From Carbonactinospora thermoautotrophica (GTDB taxonomy: Bacteria; Actinomycetota; Actinomycetes; Streptomycetales; Carbonactinosporaceae), in contig NZ_JYIJ01000019.1 in the NCBI RefSeq assembly GCF_001543895.1, positions 248,001-312,000 on the forward strand: 64,000 nucleotides of DNA, read 5' to 3'. The notes below the pieces were generated by a model, which worked only from the letters and a program-made list of their open reading frames with translations, had not been told where the DNA came from and searched no databases. Of the stretch, positions 7,269 to 15,715 are shown piece after piece; the stretch's first letter is position 1; each line of letters starts with the position of its first letter. The translations under genes and the position numbers were made by a program.

Positions 7269-9767
7269 ATGTTCGAGAGGTTCACTGACCGCGCGCGGCG
7301 TGTTGTTGTCCTGGCCCAAGAGGAGGCCAGGATGCTCAACCACAACTACATCGGTACCGAGCACATCCTGCTTGGCCTCATTCACGAGGGCGAGGGCGTC
7401 GCTGCGAAGGCGCTGGAGAGCCTCGGCATCTCGTTGGAGGCTGTGCGGCAGCAGGTTGAGGAGATCATCGGGCAGGGACAGCAGGCGCCGTCGGGGCACA
7501 TCCCGTTCACGCCCCGGGCCAAGAAGGTCCTGGAGCTGTCGCTGCGCGAGGCCCTGCAGCTTGGGCACAACTACATCGGTACCGAGCACATCCTGCTGGG
7601 ATTGATCCGGGAAGGCGAAGGCGTGGCCGCCCAGGTGCTGGTGAAGCTGGGCGCCGACCTGAACCGGGTGCGCCAGCAGGTGATCCAGCTGCTGTCCGGG
7701 TACCAGGGCAAGGAGCCGACGTCGGCCGGTGGGCCCGCGGAGGGCACCCCGTCGACCTCGCTCGTCCTCGACCAGTTCGGGCGTAACCTGACGCAGGCTG
7801 CCCGGGAAGGCAAGCTCGACCCGGTGATCGGGCGGGAGAAGGAGATCGAGCGGGTCATGCAGGTGCTGTCCCGCCGGACGAAGAACAATCCCGTCCTGGT
7901 CGGTGAGCCGGGTGTGGGCAAGACCGCCGTGGTCGAGGGGCTTGCCCAGGCGATCGTCAAGGGCGAGGTGCCCGAGACGCTGAAGGACAAGCAGCTGTAC
8001 ACCCTTGACCTGGGGGCTCTGGTCGCCGGCTCCCGCTACCGCGGGGACTTCGAGGAGCGGCTGAAGAAGGTGCTCAAGGAGATCCGCACCCGCGGCGACA
8101 TCATCCTGTTCATCGACGAGCTGCACACGTTGGTGGGCGCGGGTGCGGCCGAGGGCGCGATCGACGCCGCCAGCATCCTCAAGCCCATGCTGGCCCGCGG
8201 TGAGCTGCAGACGATCGGCGCGACCACGCTGGATGAGTACCGCAAGCACCTGGAGAAGGACGCGGCGCTGGAGCGCCGGTTCCAGCCGATCCAGGTGGCC
8301 GAGCCGACGATCGCGCACACGATCGAGATCCTCAAGGGGCTGCGCGACCGGTACGAGGCGCACCACCGGGTTTCGATCACCGACGGCGCCCTGGTCGCCG
8401 CGGCGACGCTGGCCGACCGGTACATCTCCGACCGGTTCCTGCCGGACAAGGCGATCGACCTCATCGACGAGGCCGGCTCGCGGCTGCGCATCCGCCGCAT
8501 GACCGCGCCGCCGGACCTGCGCGAGTACGACGAGAAGATCGCCAACGTGCGGCGGGAGAAGGAGTCCGCGATCGACGCGCAGGACTTCGAGAAGGCCGCC
8601 GCGCTGCGCGACAAGGAGAAGCAGCTGCTGGCCGAGAAGGCCCAGCGGGAGAAGGAGTGGAAGGCCGGCGACATGGACGTCGTCGCCGAGGTCGACGAGG
8701 AGCTGATCGCCGAGGTCCTGTCGACCGCGACCGGCATCCCGGTCTTCAAGCTCACCGAGGAGGAGTCGCAGCGCCTGCTGCGCATGGAGGAGGAGCTGCA
8801 CAAGCGGGTCATCGGTCAGGACGACGCCATCAAGGCGCTGGCCAAGACCATCCGGCGTACCCGTGCCGGGCTGAAGGACCCCAAGCGTCCCAGCGGCTCG
8901 TTCATCTTCGCCGGCCCGTCCGGCGTGGGTAAGACCGAGCTGTCGAAGACGCTGGCGGAGTTCCTCTTCGGGGACGAGGACGCGCTCATCCAGCTGGACA
9001 TGAGCGAGTTCTCCGAGAAGCACACGGTCTCGCGGCTGTTCGGCTCCCCGCCCGGCTACGTCGGGTACGAGGAAGGCGGCCAGCTGACCGAGAAGGTGCG
9101 CCGGCGGCCGTTCTCCGTCGTCCTGTTCGACGAGGTGGAGAAGGCCCACCCGGACATCTTCAACTCGCTGCTGCAGATCCTCGAGGACGGTCGCCTGACC
9201 GACTCCCAGGGCCGGGTCGTCGACTTCAAGAACACCGTCATCATCATGACGACCAACCTGGGTACCCGGGACATCTCCAAGGGCTTCAACCTGGGCTTCG
9301 CGTCCACGAAGGACGCCCAGACCGGGTACGAGCGGATGAAGGCGAAGGTGTCGGAGGAGCTCAAGCAGCACTTCCGGCCCGAGTTCCTCAACCGGGTGGA
9401 TGACGTCATCGTCTTCCACCAGCTCACCCAGGACGAGATCATCAAGATCGTCGACCTGATGATCGCCAAGGTGGACGAGCGGCTGAGGGACAAGGACATG
9501 GGTCTGGAGCTGACCCCGTCCGCCAAGGAGCTGCTCGCCAAGAAGGGTTACGACCCTGTCCTCGGCGCCCGGCCGCTGCGTCGGACGATCCAGCGTGAGA
9601 TCGAGGACCAGCTCTCGGAGAAGATCCTCTTCGGCGAGCTGCGGCCCGGCCACCTGGTCATCGTCGACACCGAAGGCGAAGGCGAGGACGCCAGGTTCAC
9701 CTTCCGCGGTGAGCCGAAGTCCTCGCTGCCGGCGATGCCGCCCGTGGCCACCGCGGGATCCGAGTGA
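7269..9767 (+). CDS. clpC: ClpC, AAA+ unfoldase of the Clp protease
   Basis: ClpC (832 residues) unfolds substrates and feeds them to ClpP. The N-terminal double Clp-N repeat appears as two near-identical [14 protein letters not shown] units (about residues 24 and 99). AAA+ domain 1 has Walker A GEPGVGKT near residue 212. The UVR-containing middle region ([26 protein letters not shown]) marks ClpC rather than ClpB. AAA+ domain 2 has GPSGVGKT near residue 549. ATG start is preceded by GAGGAGCG. Upstream ClgR and SigR-like sites predict induction by protein damage and disulfide stress. The gene ends at a canonical terminator. Confidence 0.97.
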   Translation: MFERFTDRARRVVVLAQEEARMLNHNYIGTEHILLGLIHEGEGVAAKALESLGISLEAVRQQVEEIIGQGQQAPSGHIPFTPRAKKVLELSLREALQLGHNYIGTEHILLGLIREGEGVAAQVLVKLGADLNRVRQQVIQLLSGYQGKEPTSAGGPAEGTPSTSLVLDQFGRNLTQAAREGKLDPVIGREKEIERVMQVLSRRTKNNPVLVGEPGVGKTAVVEGLAQAIVKGEVPETLKDKQLYTLDLGALVAGSRYRGDFEERLKKVLKEIRTRGDIILFIDELHTLVGAGAAEGAIDAASILKPMLARGELQTIGATTLDEYRKHLEKDAALERRFQPIQVAEPTIAHTIEILKGLRDRYEAHHRVSITDGALVAAATLADRYISDRFLPDKAIDLIDEAGSRLRIRRMTAPPDLREYDEKIANVRREKESAIDAQDFEKAAALRDKEKQLLAEKAQREKEWKAGDMDVVAEVDEELIAEVLSTATGIPVFKLTEEESQRLLRMEEELHKRVIGQDDAIKALAKTIRRTRAGLKDPKRPSGSFIFAGPSGVGKTELSKTLAEFLFGDEDALIQLDMSEFSEKHTVSRLFGSPPGYVGYEEGGQLTEKVRRRPFSVVLFDEVEKAHPDIFNSLLQILEDGRLTDSQGRVVDFKNTVIIMTTNLGTRDISKGFNLGFASTKDAQTGYERMKAKVSEELKQHFRPEFLNRVDDVIVFHQLTQDEIIKIVDLMIAKVDERLRDKDMGLELTPSAKELLAKKGYDPVLGARPLRRTIQREIEDQLSEKILFGELRPGHLVIVDTEGEGEDARFTFRGEPKSSLPAMPPVATAGSE

Positions 9768-9782
9768 TCTGCCAGCGCTGAG

Positions 9783-9815
9783 GGAGGCCGCCCCGTTCCG
9801 GGGCGGCCTCCTTTT
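9783..9815 (+). terminator. Rho-independent terminator of clpC
   Basis: A perfect 13-bp stem (9783-9795 with 9799-9811) with loop TTC is followed by TTTT, the clearest intrinsic terminator in the window. Confidence 0.9.
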
Positions 9816-9837
9816 GGTCACGGCTGGCAAACGATTG

Positions 9838-9867
9838 CTGACAATGATCACCCCATGGCTTTATCGT
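9838..9867 (+). promoter_or_regulatory. Candidate promoter of the fatty-acid transporter gene
   Basis: CTGACA (9838-9843) and TATCGT (9862-9867) are separated by 18 bases, close to the housekeeping -35/-10 pattern, and precede the transporter by 43 bases. Confidence 0.4.
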
Positions 9868-9910
9868 CCACCCGCCGCTCCATCCAGGAGCCGGCGGAGT
9901 GGGAGGAGCC

Positions 9911-11428
9911 ATGGTGACGACTCGTACCGATGAGGCTGCCGCGTCGCAGCCTGGACTACCGGCGCGGGACAATCCGCTCGCCCGGATCGCGCTCCGGTTC
10001 ACCGCGTTCACCGAACGCTGGCTGCCCGACGCGTTCGGGTTCGTGCTGGTCGGCACGTTCGTGATCTTCGCGTTGGGGCTGCTGACCGGGGAGAAGATCG
10101 TCGGCGCGCCGGCCGACCCGAAGGCGACGACCGGATATGGGCTCGTCGACGCCTGGGGCAAGGGGTTCTGGTCGCTGATCCAGTTCACCCTCCAGATGGC
10201 GATGATCATCATCGGCGGCTACGCGGTCGCGGTCTCCCGCCCGGTCGCCCGCCTCATCGCCCGGCTCGCCCAGATCCCGAAGAGCCCCCGCGCGGCCATC
10301 GCCTTCACCGCGGCCGTGGCCATGCTCACCGCGTACCTGAACTGGGCGTTCAGCCTGGTTTTCACCGCCATCCTGGCCAAGGAGATCGCCCGCCTGGTCC
10401 GCGGCGTGGACTACCGGGCGCTCGGCGCCATGGCCTTCCTCGGCCTCGGCACCGTGTGGGCCCAGGGCCTGTCCGGCTCGGCCGCCCTCCAGGTCGCCAG
10501 CGAGTCCTCCAGCCCTGCGCCCGTCCAGGAGGTCATCAAGGCCGGCCGCGGCGACTCCGGGCTGATCCCGCTCACCGAGACGATCTTCCTCTGGCAGGGC
10601 ATCGTGGCCACCGCGATCATCTTCCTGATCGCCGTCGCCATGGCCTGGCTGCTCGCCCCCTCGCCCGGGCGCGCCAAGACCGCCCAGGACCTCGGCATCG
10701 AGCTGCGTCCCCTGCTGGAGGAGCGGTCCGCCGACACCACCGACGTGGCCGCCGCCCGCGGTGGCGGTCGCCGTCCCGGCGACTGGCTGGAGTACAGCCC
10801 GCTCTTCGCGATCCTGATCTTCCTGCTCGGCCTGTGGTACCTGGCCCGGTACTTCGCCAACGCCAAGGGCAACCCGCTCAACGCCCTGGACCTCAACACG
10901 GTCAACCTGATCCTGCTGCTGCTCGCGCTCATCCTGCACTGGCGCCCGCTCCGCCTGGTCGACGCGGTCCGCCGCGGCGCGCCCGCAGCCTCCGGGGTGC
11001 TGTTGCAGTTCCCGTTCTACGGCGGCATCTTCGGCATGATCGCCTACACCGGCCTGGCGAAGACCATCGCCGGCTGGCTGGTCGACATCTCGAACGCCTT
11101 CTTCTACCCGGCCGTCATCGCGATCTACTCCTGCGTGCTCGGCATCTTCGTGCCCAGCGGCGGTAGCAAGTGGGTCATCGAGGCGCCGTACGTCATCGAG
11201 GCCGCCAACCAGCTCCAGGTCCACCAGGGCTGGATGGTCGTCGTGTACGACCTGGGTGAGGCGAGCGCCAACCTGCTCCAGCCGTTCTGGATGCTGCCCA
11301 CGCTCGCCATCCTCGGCCTGAAGGCCCGCGACATCATGGGCTACACGTTCGCGATGTTCCTGGCCTGCTTCCCGGCCGTCCTGGTCCTGGTCACCCTGTT
11401 CGCCCAGACGCTCGGCTTCCCGCGCTGA
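9911..11428 (+). CDS. atoE: AtoE-type short-chain fatty acid transporter
   Basis: This 505-residue polytopic membrane protein has about ten to twelve hydrophobic segments and belongs to the SCFA_trans family, whose E. coli member AtoE is associated with acetoacetate and butyrate uptake. Typical segments include FTAFTERWLPDAFGFVLVGTFVIFALG, LNWAFSLVFTAILAKEIAR, LPLTETIFLWQGI-like and FPFYGGIFGMI. GGAGG lies four bases before the ATG at 9911 (seven before an alternative GTG at 9914). It is a single-gene unit between a terminator and a perfect palindrome. The true substrate is not shown by the sequence. Confidence 0.88.
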   Translation: MVTTRTDEAAASQPGLPARDNPLARIALRFTAFTERWLPDAFGFVLVGTFVIFALGLLTGEKIVGAPADPKATTGYGLVDAWGKGFWSLIQFTLQMAMIIIGGYAVAVSRPVARLIARLAQIPKSPRAAIAFTAAVAMLTAYLNWAFSLVFTAILAKEIARLVRGVDYRALGAMAFLGLGTVWAQGLSGSAALQVASESSSPAPVQEVIKAGRGDSGLIPLTETIFLWQGIVATAIIFLIAVAMAWLLAPSPGRAKTAQDLGIELRPLLEERSADTTDVAAARGGGRRPGDWLEYSPLFAILIFLLGLWYLARYFANAKGNPLNALDLNTVNLILLLLALILHWRPLRLVDAVRRGAPAASGVLLQFPFYGGIFGMIAYTGLAKTIAGWLVDISNAFFYPAVIAIYSCVLGIFVPSGGSKWVIEAPYVIEAANQLQVHQGWMVVVYDLGEASANLLQPFWMLPTLAILGLKARDIMGYTFAMFLACFPAVLVLVTLFAQTLGFPR

Positions 11429-11443
11429 AGCCGCTGAAGCCGC

Positions 11444-11481
11444 CGAGTGTGCGTGTCGTCACATGACGACACGCACACTCG
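11444..11481. repeat. Perfect 18-bp palindrome, copy 1
   Basis: CGAGTGTGCGTGTCGTCA (11444-11461) is followed by CA and its exact reverse complement (11464-11481). The same 18-mer core forms the centre of the arms of a second, longer palindrome at 12061-12118. It may terminate the transporter gene, but the shared sequence suggests a mobile or duplicated element. Confidence 0.85.
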
Positions 11482-11501
11482 ACTGGGGGGCCGGCCCGCC
11501 G

Positions 11502-12047
11502 ATGTGGAACATGTACGGCGTCACCGACGAGGGCAAGCGAGAGGCGCTCATAACCCTGGCCCGGGACGGGAAAAGCGCGGCTGGTGGCAGACGTACCAGG
11601 CGTACGAGGGCGGCGTGCTGCCAGGCACCTACCTCGACCTGATCAGCCTGGAGGCGGACGCGGCGTCGATCCGCACGTACCAACCGCGGATAGTGCCCGG
11701 CCTGCTCCAGACCGAGGCGTACGTCCGGGCCATGATCGAGGCGGCCCGGGTCGAGATGTCGCCGGAGGAGATCGAGACGGTGGTCGAGGTCCGCCTGGCC
11801 CGGCAGGCGGTGCTCACCAGGCAGCGCCCGCTCCGGCTGTGGGCGGTGCTCGACGAGGCCGTGCTGCGCCGGATGGTCGGCGGGCCAGAGGTCATGCGGG
11901 ACCAGCTCCGCCACCTGGTGGTGATGGCGAAGCGCCAGAACGTCACGCTCCAGGTGTTGCCCTTCGCCGTGGGCGCGCCCGCCTGGTCGTCACCCCTGGC
12001 GCGCGTTCCTCAGCGGCGCCAAGGACGGCGACTTCGACCTGGCCTGA
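11502..12047 (+). pseudogene. Decayed XRE regulator (DUF5753) fused to a DUF397 tail
   Basis: The region starts with MYGVTDEGKREALITLARD, the linker after the helix-turn-helix in actinobacterial XRE regulators, but the HTH itself is missing. A frameshift near 11575 leads into an intact stretch of DUF5753 (RGWWQTY... VPGLLQTEAYVRAMI... LDEAVLRRMVGGPEVM... NVTLQVLPFAVGA). After a second frame change the last bases read AFLSGAKDGDFDLA-stop, the typical end of a DUF397 protein. So the usual XRE-DUF397 gene pair has lost the HTH, the DUF5753 end and most of DUF397. It is framed by the two palindromes and is almost certainly inactive. Confidence 0.8.
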
Positions 12048-12060
12048 CGGGGGTCCCTCG

Positions 12061-12118
12061 CACGTCGAGTGTGCGTGTCGTCACACGGAGGCGTGTGACG
12101 ACACGCACACTCGACGTG
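12061..12118. repeat. Perfect 27-bp palindrome, copy 2 (same core as copy 1)
   Basis: Arms 12061-12087 and 12092-12118 are exact reverse complements around the loop GAGG. Each arm contains the 18-mer core CGAGTGTGCGTGTCGTCA found in copy 1. It separates two convergent pseudogenes, so it could act as a bidirectional terminator, but identical cores 600 bp apart point to a repeated element. Confidence 0.85.
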
Positions 12119-12123
12119 GGGTA

Positions 12124-12739
12124 TCACTCGACCTGCACCTGGCCGGGTGGGAAGAGTTCGGCGCCGCGCACGCGGGCATTGACCACCTTGATCCGGAGGT
12201 TCGGCAGGCCGGCGAGCGCGGTGAGGTCGATCTCGGGACATCTCCTGCGGTAGTGCAACAATCTCAGGTGCTCCAGGCTGGGCATGGACCGCAGCGACGT
12301 CAGGTCGGCCGGCAGGTCGCAATCCCAGAACTCCAGTTCCTGAAGTTGGCGTATGTCGGCTAGCGGGTAGAGACCGGCGATCTGTTGCTCGAACAGGTCC
12401 AAGCGTCGCAACCGGGGCAGGTTCACGAGCTTGGCGACCTCGTCGAAGGCGGCCATCTCGGCCAGCTCGCGGCGCAGCTCCCCGGTCCGGCGTACCTCCT
12501 CCACGTAGGCGCGGGCCGGGAACGTGGGCTGCCGGGTGGCGTACTCGACCACATGCGCGCAGCAGGTGGCCAGCAGCCGGTCGTACAGGCCTGTGGCGGC
12601 CTCACCCAGCCCGGCGCGGGCCGGCTGGGCGGGATCGGCGACCAGGCCGGCACCGGCCTGGTCGGTCGAGCAGGGCCTTGGCGGTGAGCTGCAGCGCGGT
12701 TCCGGCGAGCTTGAGCAGTTCTCCTGCAAGCCCCTGCAC
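12124..12739 (-). pseudogene. Remnant of a NACHT/NLR-type gene: N-terminal helices joined to leucine-rich repeats
   Basis: From a GTG at 12739 the frame reads QGLAGELLKLAGTALQLTAKALLD, like the helical N-terminal domain of actinobacterial NACHT proteins. A frameshift near 12665 leads to GAGLVADPAQPAR and GLYDRLLATCCAHVVEYATRQPTF, further N-terminal segments of that family. The rest is directly a C-terminal array of about five leucine-rich repeats (LPRLRRLDLFEQQ, LQELEFWDCDL, LEHLRLLHY, LPNLRIKVV). The central P-loop NACHT ATPase is absent. I infer an internal deletion plus frameshift in a former NLR-like defence gene. The family call is from pattern memory. Confidence 0.6.
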
Positions 12740-12816
12740 AGAGCATCCCCCCATCCACAGCAGGGCGTCGCAGATGGGGGAGAGGCTATTCGATCAGGCG
12801 TCCGGCTGGTGGTCGC

Positions 12817-13137
12817 TCAGGCACCGTCCGGCCCGGGATGGGGCACGGCGTCGGGATCGTACTCGACGAGTTCGGAGACCCATTCGGCCTCGTGGGCCTC
12901 GACGCCGGGGACGTCGTCGATCAGGACGTGCGGGTCGATCAGATGCGTGACGGCCTCGGCGATGTCCTCCTCGATGGCCTCGAGCGCGTCGGCGCGCATC
13001 TCGTCGGACAGGTAGTCGGCGGTCCGGACGGATTCGACGGCCGCGGCGCGTAGAGCCTCCTCGTCGGTGAGCTCGACGATGAGTTCCAGGCTGATGCGGA
13101 CGAAGCTGCGGGAGCTGGAATTGGCGGAGATGTCCAT
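12817..13137 (-). CDS. Conserved hypothetical acidic protein, 106 residues
   Basis: The frame begins MDISANSSSRSFVRISLELIVELTDEEALRAAA and is strongly acidic through its C-terminal half (EAIEEDIAEAVTHLIDPHVLIDDVPGVEAHEAEWVSEL). There is no signal peptide or membrane segment. The N-terminal strand pattern and the ELTDEEAL helix resemble uncharacterised small actinobacterial proteins. Codon usage (GC-rich third positions) supports a real gene. It lies between the NLR remnant and mutY on the same strand; I do not know its function. Confidence 0.6.
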   Translation of the reverse strand: MDISANSSSRSFVRISLELIVELTDEEALRAAAVESVRTADYLSDEMRADALEAIEEDIAEAVTHLIDPHVLIDDVPGVEAHEAEWVSELVEYDPDAVPHPGPDGA

Positions 13138-13152
13138 AAGGACACCAGCTTA

Positions 13153-13190
13153 GAGCTTCACCGGCCGGGTCGCCTACCGTGCTGAAGCTC
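13153..13190. terminator. Hairpin at the end of mutY
   Basis: GAGCTTCA (13153-13160) and TGAAGCTC (13183-13190) pair perfectly around a 22-base loop and overlap the mutY stop region; it probably ends the leftward mutY transcript. Confidence 0.45.
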
Positions 13191-14073
13191 AGCGCGGCGA
13201 CGCCGGAAGCCGGTACCGGCCGTCGTCCAGCGGCTCGACCAGGCCGTCGGCGACCAGGCCGTCCAGGGCGCGGGCGCGCTGCGCCGCGTCGGGCCAGACG
13301 GCGTCCAGGGCCGTCTGGGGGACCGGGCCGTCGGCCTCGCGGAGCACGGCGAGCAGCAGGCCGCGGACCTGGCGGTCGGTGCCCGCGTACGACTGGCCGC
13401 GCCGTGGCGGGCCCGGGGGCTTGCCGGCGAGCCGCCAGGCGCAGCGCGCGGCGATCGGGCAGTCCGCGCAGCGCGGCGCGCGGGCGGTGCACACCAGGGC
13501 GCCCAGCTCCATGGACGCGGCGGCCCACCGGGCGGCTTGCTCGGGCTCGGCCGGGAGCAGGGACTCGGCGAGGCGCCACTCACCGGCCGTCGTGGACGGC
13601 GGCGGGTGCTCCTCGCCCCGGACCGCCCGGGCGAGGACGCGGCGCACGTTGGTGTCGAGGACGGCGTGCCGCTGCCGGAACGCGAACGAGGCCACGGCCG
13701 CGGCCGTGTACGCGCCGACGCCGGGCAGGGCGCGCAGGGCCTGGTACGCGGCGGGGACCTCACCGCCGTGGCGCTCGGTGATCGCCACCGCGGCGGCGTG
13801 CAGGCGCAGCGCACGGCGCGGGTACCCGAGCCGGCCCCACTGGCGGACCGCCTCGCCGGGCTCCTCGGCGGCCAGGTGCTTGGGCGTGGGCCAGCGGGCC
13901 AGCCACGCCTCGTACGCGGGCAGCACCCGGCTGACCGGCGTCTGCTGGAGCATGAACTCGCTCACCAGCACGGCCCAGGGGCCGGCGTCCGGGCGGCGCC
14001 AGGGCAGGTCGCGGGCGTGCTCGGCGTACCAGTCGAGGACTGGTTCGACGATCGCGGCGTAAGCGTCGGGCAT
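13189..14073 (-). CDS. mutY: MutY, A/G-specific adenine DNA glycosylase
   Basis: MutY (294 residues) removes adenine mispaired with 8-oxoguanine. Visible are the MLQQTPVSRV helix, the helix-hairpin-helix LRALPGVGAYTAAAV, the catalytic Asp in HAVLDTNVRR (about residue 138), and a [4Fe-4S] cluster motif C-x6-C-x2-C-x5-C (CTARAPRCADCPIAARC). The C-terminal NUDIX-like 8-oxoG recognition domain seen in E. coli MutY is replaced by a short winged segment (DRQVRGLLLAVLREADGPV), as in many actinobacteria. It shares this repair neighbourhood with disA and radA. Confidence 0.95.
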   Translation of the reverse strand: MPDAYAAIVEPVLDWYAEHARDLPWRRPDAGPWAVLVSEFMLQQTPVSRVLPAYEAWLARWPTPKHLAAEEPGEAVRQWGRLGYPRRALRLHAAAVAITERHGGEVPAAYQALRALPGVGAYTAAAVASFAFRQRHAVLDTNVRRVLARAVRGEEHPPPSTTAGEWRLAESLLPAEPEQAARWAAASMELGALVCTARAPRCADCPIAARCAWRLAGKPPGPPRRGQSYAGTDRQVRGLLLAVLREADGPVPQTALDAVWPDAAQRARALDGLVADGLVEPLDDGRYRLPASPR

Positions 14074-14200
14074 GCTGTCCGCATCCTGCCACGGATCGCG
14101 GGTCCGCGGCGACCGGCCGGGCAGCGCGGGGATCGTACGACGACCTTCGCCCGGCGTGCCATCACCGGGACTGAAGATCTTTCCCTCTATCGTGTCACCC

Positions 14201-14938
14201 GTGGAGTCGCTCCGCCGTCCTGTAGGTCCATTGCCCCCTGCTGTCTACTGGCGTCGGCGCGTCATGGTGCTCGGCGTCGTCCTGCTGTTGATCTTTCTCC
14301 TGGCCAAAGCCTGTACCGGCGGCGATTCGGAGAGCCGCGTGAGCCACGCCCCCTCGCCCACGCCGAGCCCCCAGGCGGTCGACCCCGTGCCGGCCGGCGT
14401 ACCGGTCTCACCGGGCTCGTCCGAGGGGCTGCAGGACAAGGGCAGCGACCGAAGCAGTGACAGCGGTGGCAAAAGCCCCGACACGGCCGATGCCCAGGGC
14501 GCGGGCCAGCCCATGCCGAGCACGCCCACCTCGAGCCCGGACCCTGAGCTGTGCCGTCCCGGCGACATCAAGATCACCGTGCAGACCGACAAGCGCCAGT
14601 ACGCGCCGGGCGTGAACCCGTTCTTCACGCTCACCGTGGAGAACGTCGGGCAGAGCGCCTGCCGGCTGTGGGTGGGCGGCGATACCACCGAGCTGGTGGT
14701 CACCTCGGGCACCGACCGCATCTGGTCGTCCGAGGACTGCAGGCAGGGTGGCCCGGCGGAGCTGGAGCGGTTCGAGCCCGGGGTCCCGGTCACGTTGCGG
14801 CACGTGATCTGGCAGCGGGTGCGTTCCAAGCCCGGTTGCCCGACCGGCAGCCCGCAGCTGGCGCGTCCCGGGACGTACGTGGTGACCGGGAGCGTGCGGG
14901 GGCTGCAGCCCGCGAGGGCCGTGTTCGAGCTGCGGTAA
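14201..14938 (+). CDS. Membrane-anchored extracytoplasmic protein of unknown function
   Basis: The 245-residue protein begins MESLRRPVGPLPPAVYWRRR, a conserved cytoplasmic start I recognise from Streptomyces homologues. It has one transmembrane helix (VMVLGVVLLLIFLLA), a long Ser/Pro/Asp/Gly linker, and a C-terminal beta-sandwich-like domain (about residues 125-245: KITVQTDKRQYAPGVNPFFTLTVENVGQSACRL). That domain has three or four cysteines likely forming disulfides. A TATCGT box at 14188-14193 is seven bases before the chosen GTG; an in-frame GTG at 14192 is less likely. Its role at the cell surface is unknown. Confidence 0.7.
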   Translation: MESLRRPVGPLPPAVYWRRRVMVLGVVLLLIFLLAKACTGGDSESRVSHAPSPTPSPQAVDPVPAGVPVSPGSSEGLQDKGSDRSSDSGGKSPDTADAQGAGQPMPSTPTSSPDPELCRPGDIKITVQTDKRQYAPGVNPFFTLTVENVGQSACRLWVGGDTTELVVTSGTDRIWSSEDCRQGGPAELERFEPGVPVTLRHVIWQRVRSKPGCPTGSPQLARPGTYVVTGSVRGLQPARAVFELR

Positions 14939-15093
14939 AACCCGGACCAACTCGGGGAAGGCGACCGCCGTCGCCTGCCGCTGATGTTCGGCGGGTGGTG
15001 ACTTCACGCGGTCGTTCTCGGTACTTCTACCTGTGACCACGCCCTGGCCTGGTGGTTGAGTCGAGGTGATCACGCCGGACGAAGGAGTGTGCC

Positions 15094-15660
15094 ATGCCAC
15101 CGACCGTCGAGCCGGCTGGCCCGAACGAGGCGTTACCGGGGCCGGCCGGCGTCGCCCAGCCGCGGCACCTGACCGCGGCCGAGGAACTGCAGATCGCCTT
15201 GGAGACGATCAACGCCTTCACCGGGTGGGTGCACAACGCGGACACCAAGATCGGAATCCTGGCCGGGGTGCAAGTGACGCTCGCTGTGATGGTGGCGAGT
15301 CAGGCCGAGGCGGCGATCGAGGCCGCGAACGTGTTCGGCGTCGCCGCGTGGGCGGTGCTACTCGTGTTCGTGGCGTGCTTTGCGGCGTCCGCCGGCTACC
15401 TGGGCCGCGCGCTGTGGCCCAGGCTCGCGGTGCGCGGTCGGCCCAACCGCTTCGCCTTCCCATCGCTGGCCGCATGCCCGCCCGAAGAGTTGGGTCAAGC
15501 TGATCCGGCACGGCTGGTCGCCGAGGCGTGGGAGCAGGCGCACACGCTCTCGCTGATCGCGCTCGCCAAGTTCCGTTACTTCGGCCGCGCCCTGTCGTGG
15601 ACCGGCGCGGCGTTGTGCTGCGTCCTGGCTTGGCTCGCCACTACGTCGCTGACCGGTTGA
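15094..15660 (+). CDS. DUF5706/Pycsar-effector-like membrane protein
   Basis: This 188-residue protein has a helical N-terminus leading to INAFTGWVHNADTKIGILAG, the W-x3-ADTK-x-G signature I associate with DUF5706, the family of the PycTM effectors of Pycsar anti-phage defence. Transmembrane segments are at about residues 53-69, 82-104 and 168-186. In known Pycsar systems a cyclic pyrimidine nucleotide activates such proteins to breach the membrane. Here it converges, across a bidirectional terminator, on an operon containing a nucleotide-cyclase homologue. Whether the two work together is inference; stand-alone DUF5706 genes also exist. The ATG at 15094 follows GAAGGAG. Confidence 0.65.
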   Translation: MPPTVEPAGPNEALPGPAGVAQPRHLTAAEELQIALETINAFTGWVHNADTKIGILAGVQVTLAVMVASQAEAAIEAANVFGVAAWAVLLVFVACFAASAGYLGRALWPRLAVRGRPNRFAFPSLAACPPEELGQADPARLVAEAWEQAHTLSLIALAKFRYFGRALSWTGAALCCVLAWLATTSLTG

Positions 15661-15668
15661 CTCGGCAC

Positions 15669-15703
15669 GGCGCGCGGCCCGCCCCCCGCACGGGCCGCGC
15701 GCC
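15669..15703. terminator. Bidirectional terminator between convergent defence genes
   Basis: A perfect 13-bp stem (GGCGCGCGGCCCG at 15669-15681, CGGGCCGCGCGCC at 15691-15703) with a nine-base loop lies between the DUF5706 gene and the SPFH-like gene, both of which end here. Confidence 0.8.
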
Positions 15704-15715
15704 GCCGGCGCGGTG

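Noticed and set aside
7137-9851. 904-codon minus-strand frame across clpC
   Set aside because: Antisense shadow of clpC; low-complexity and no motif.
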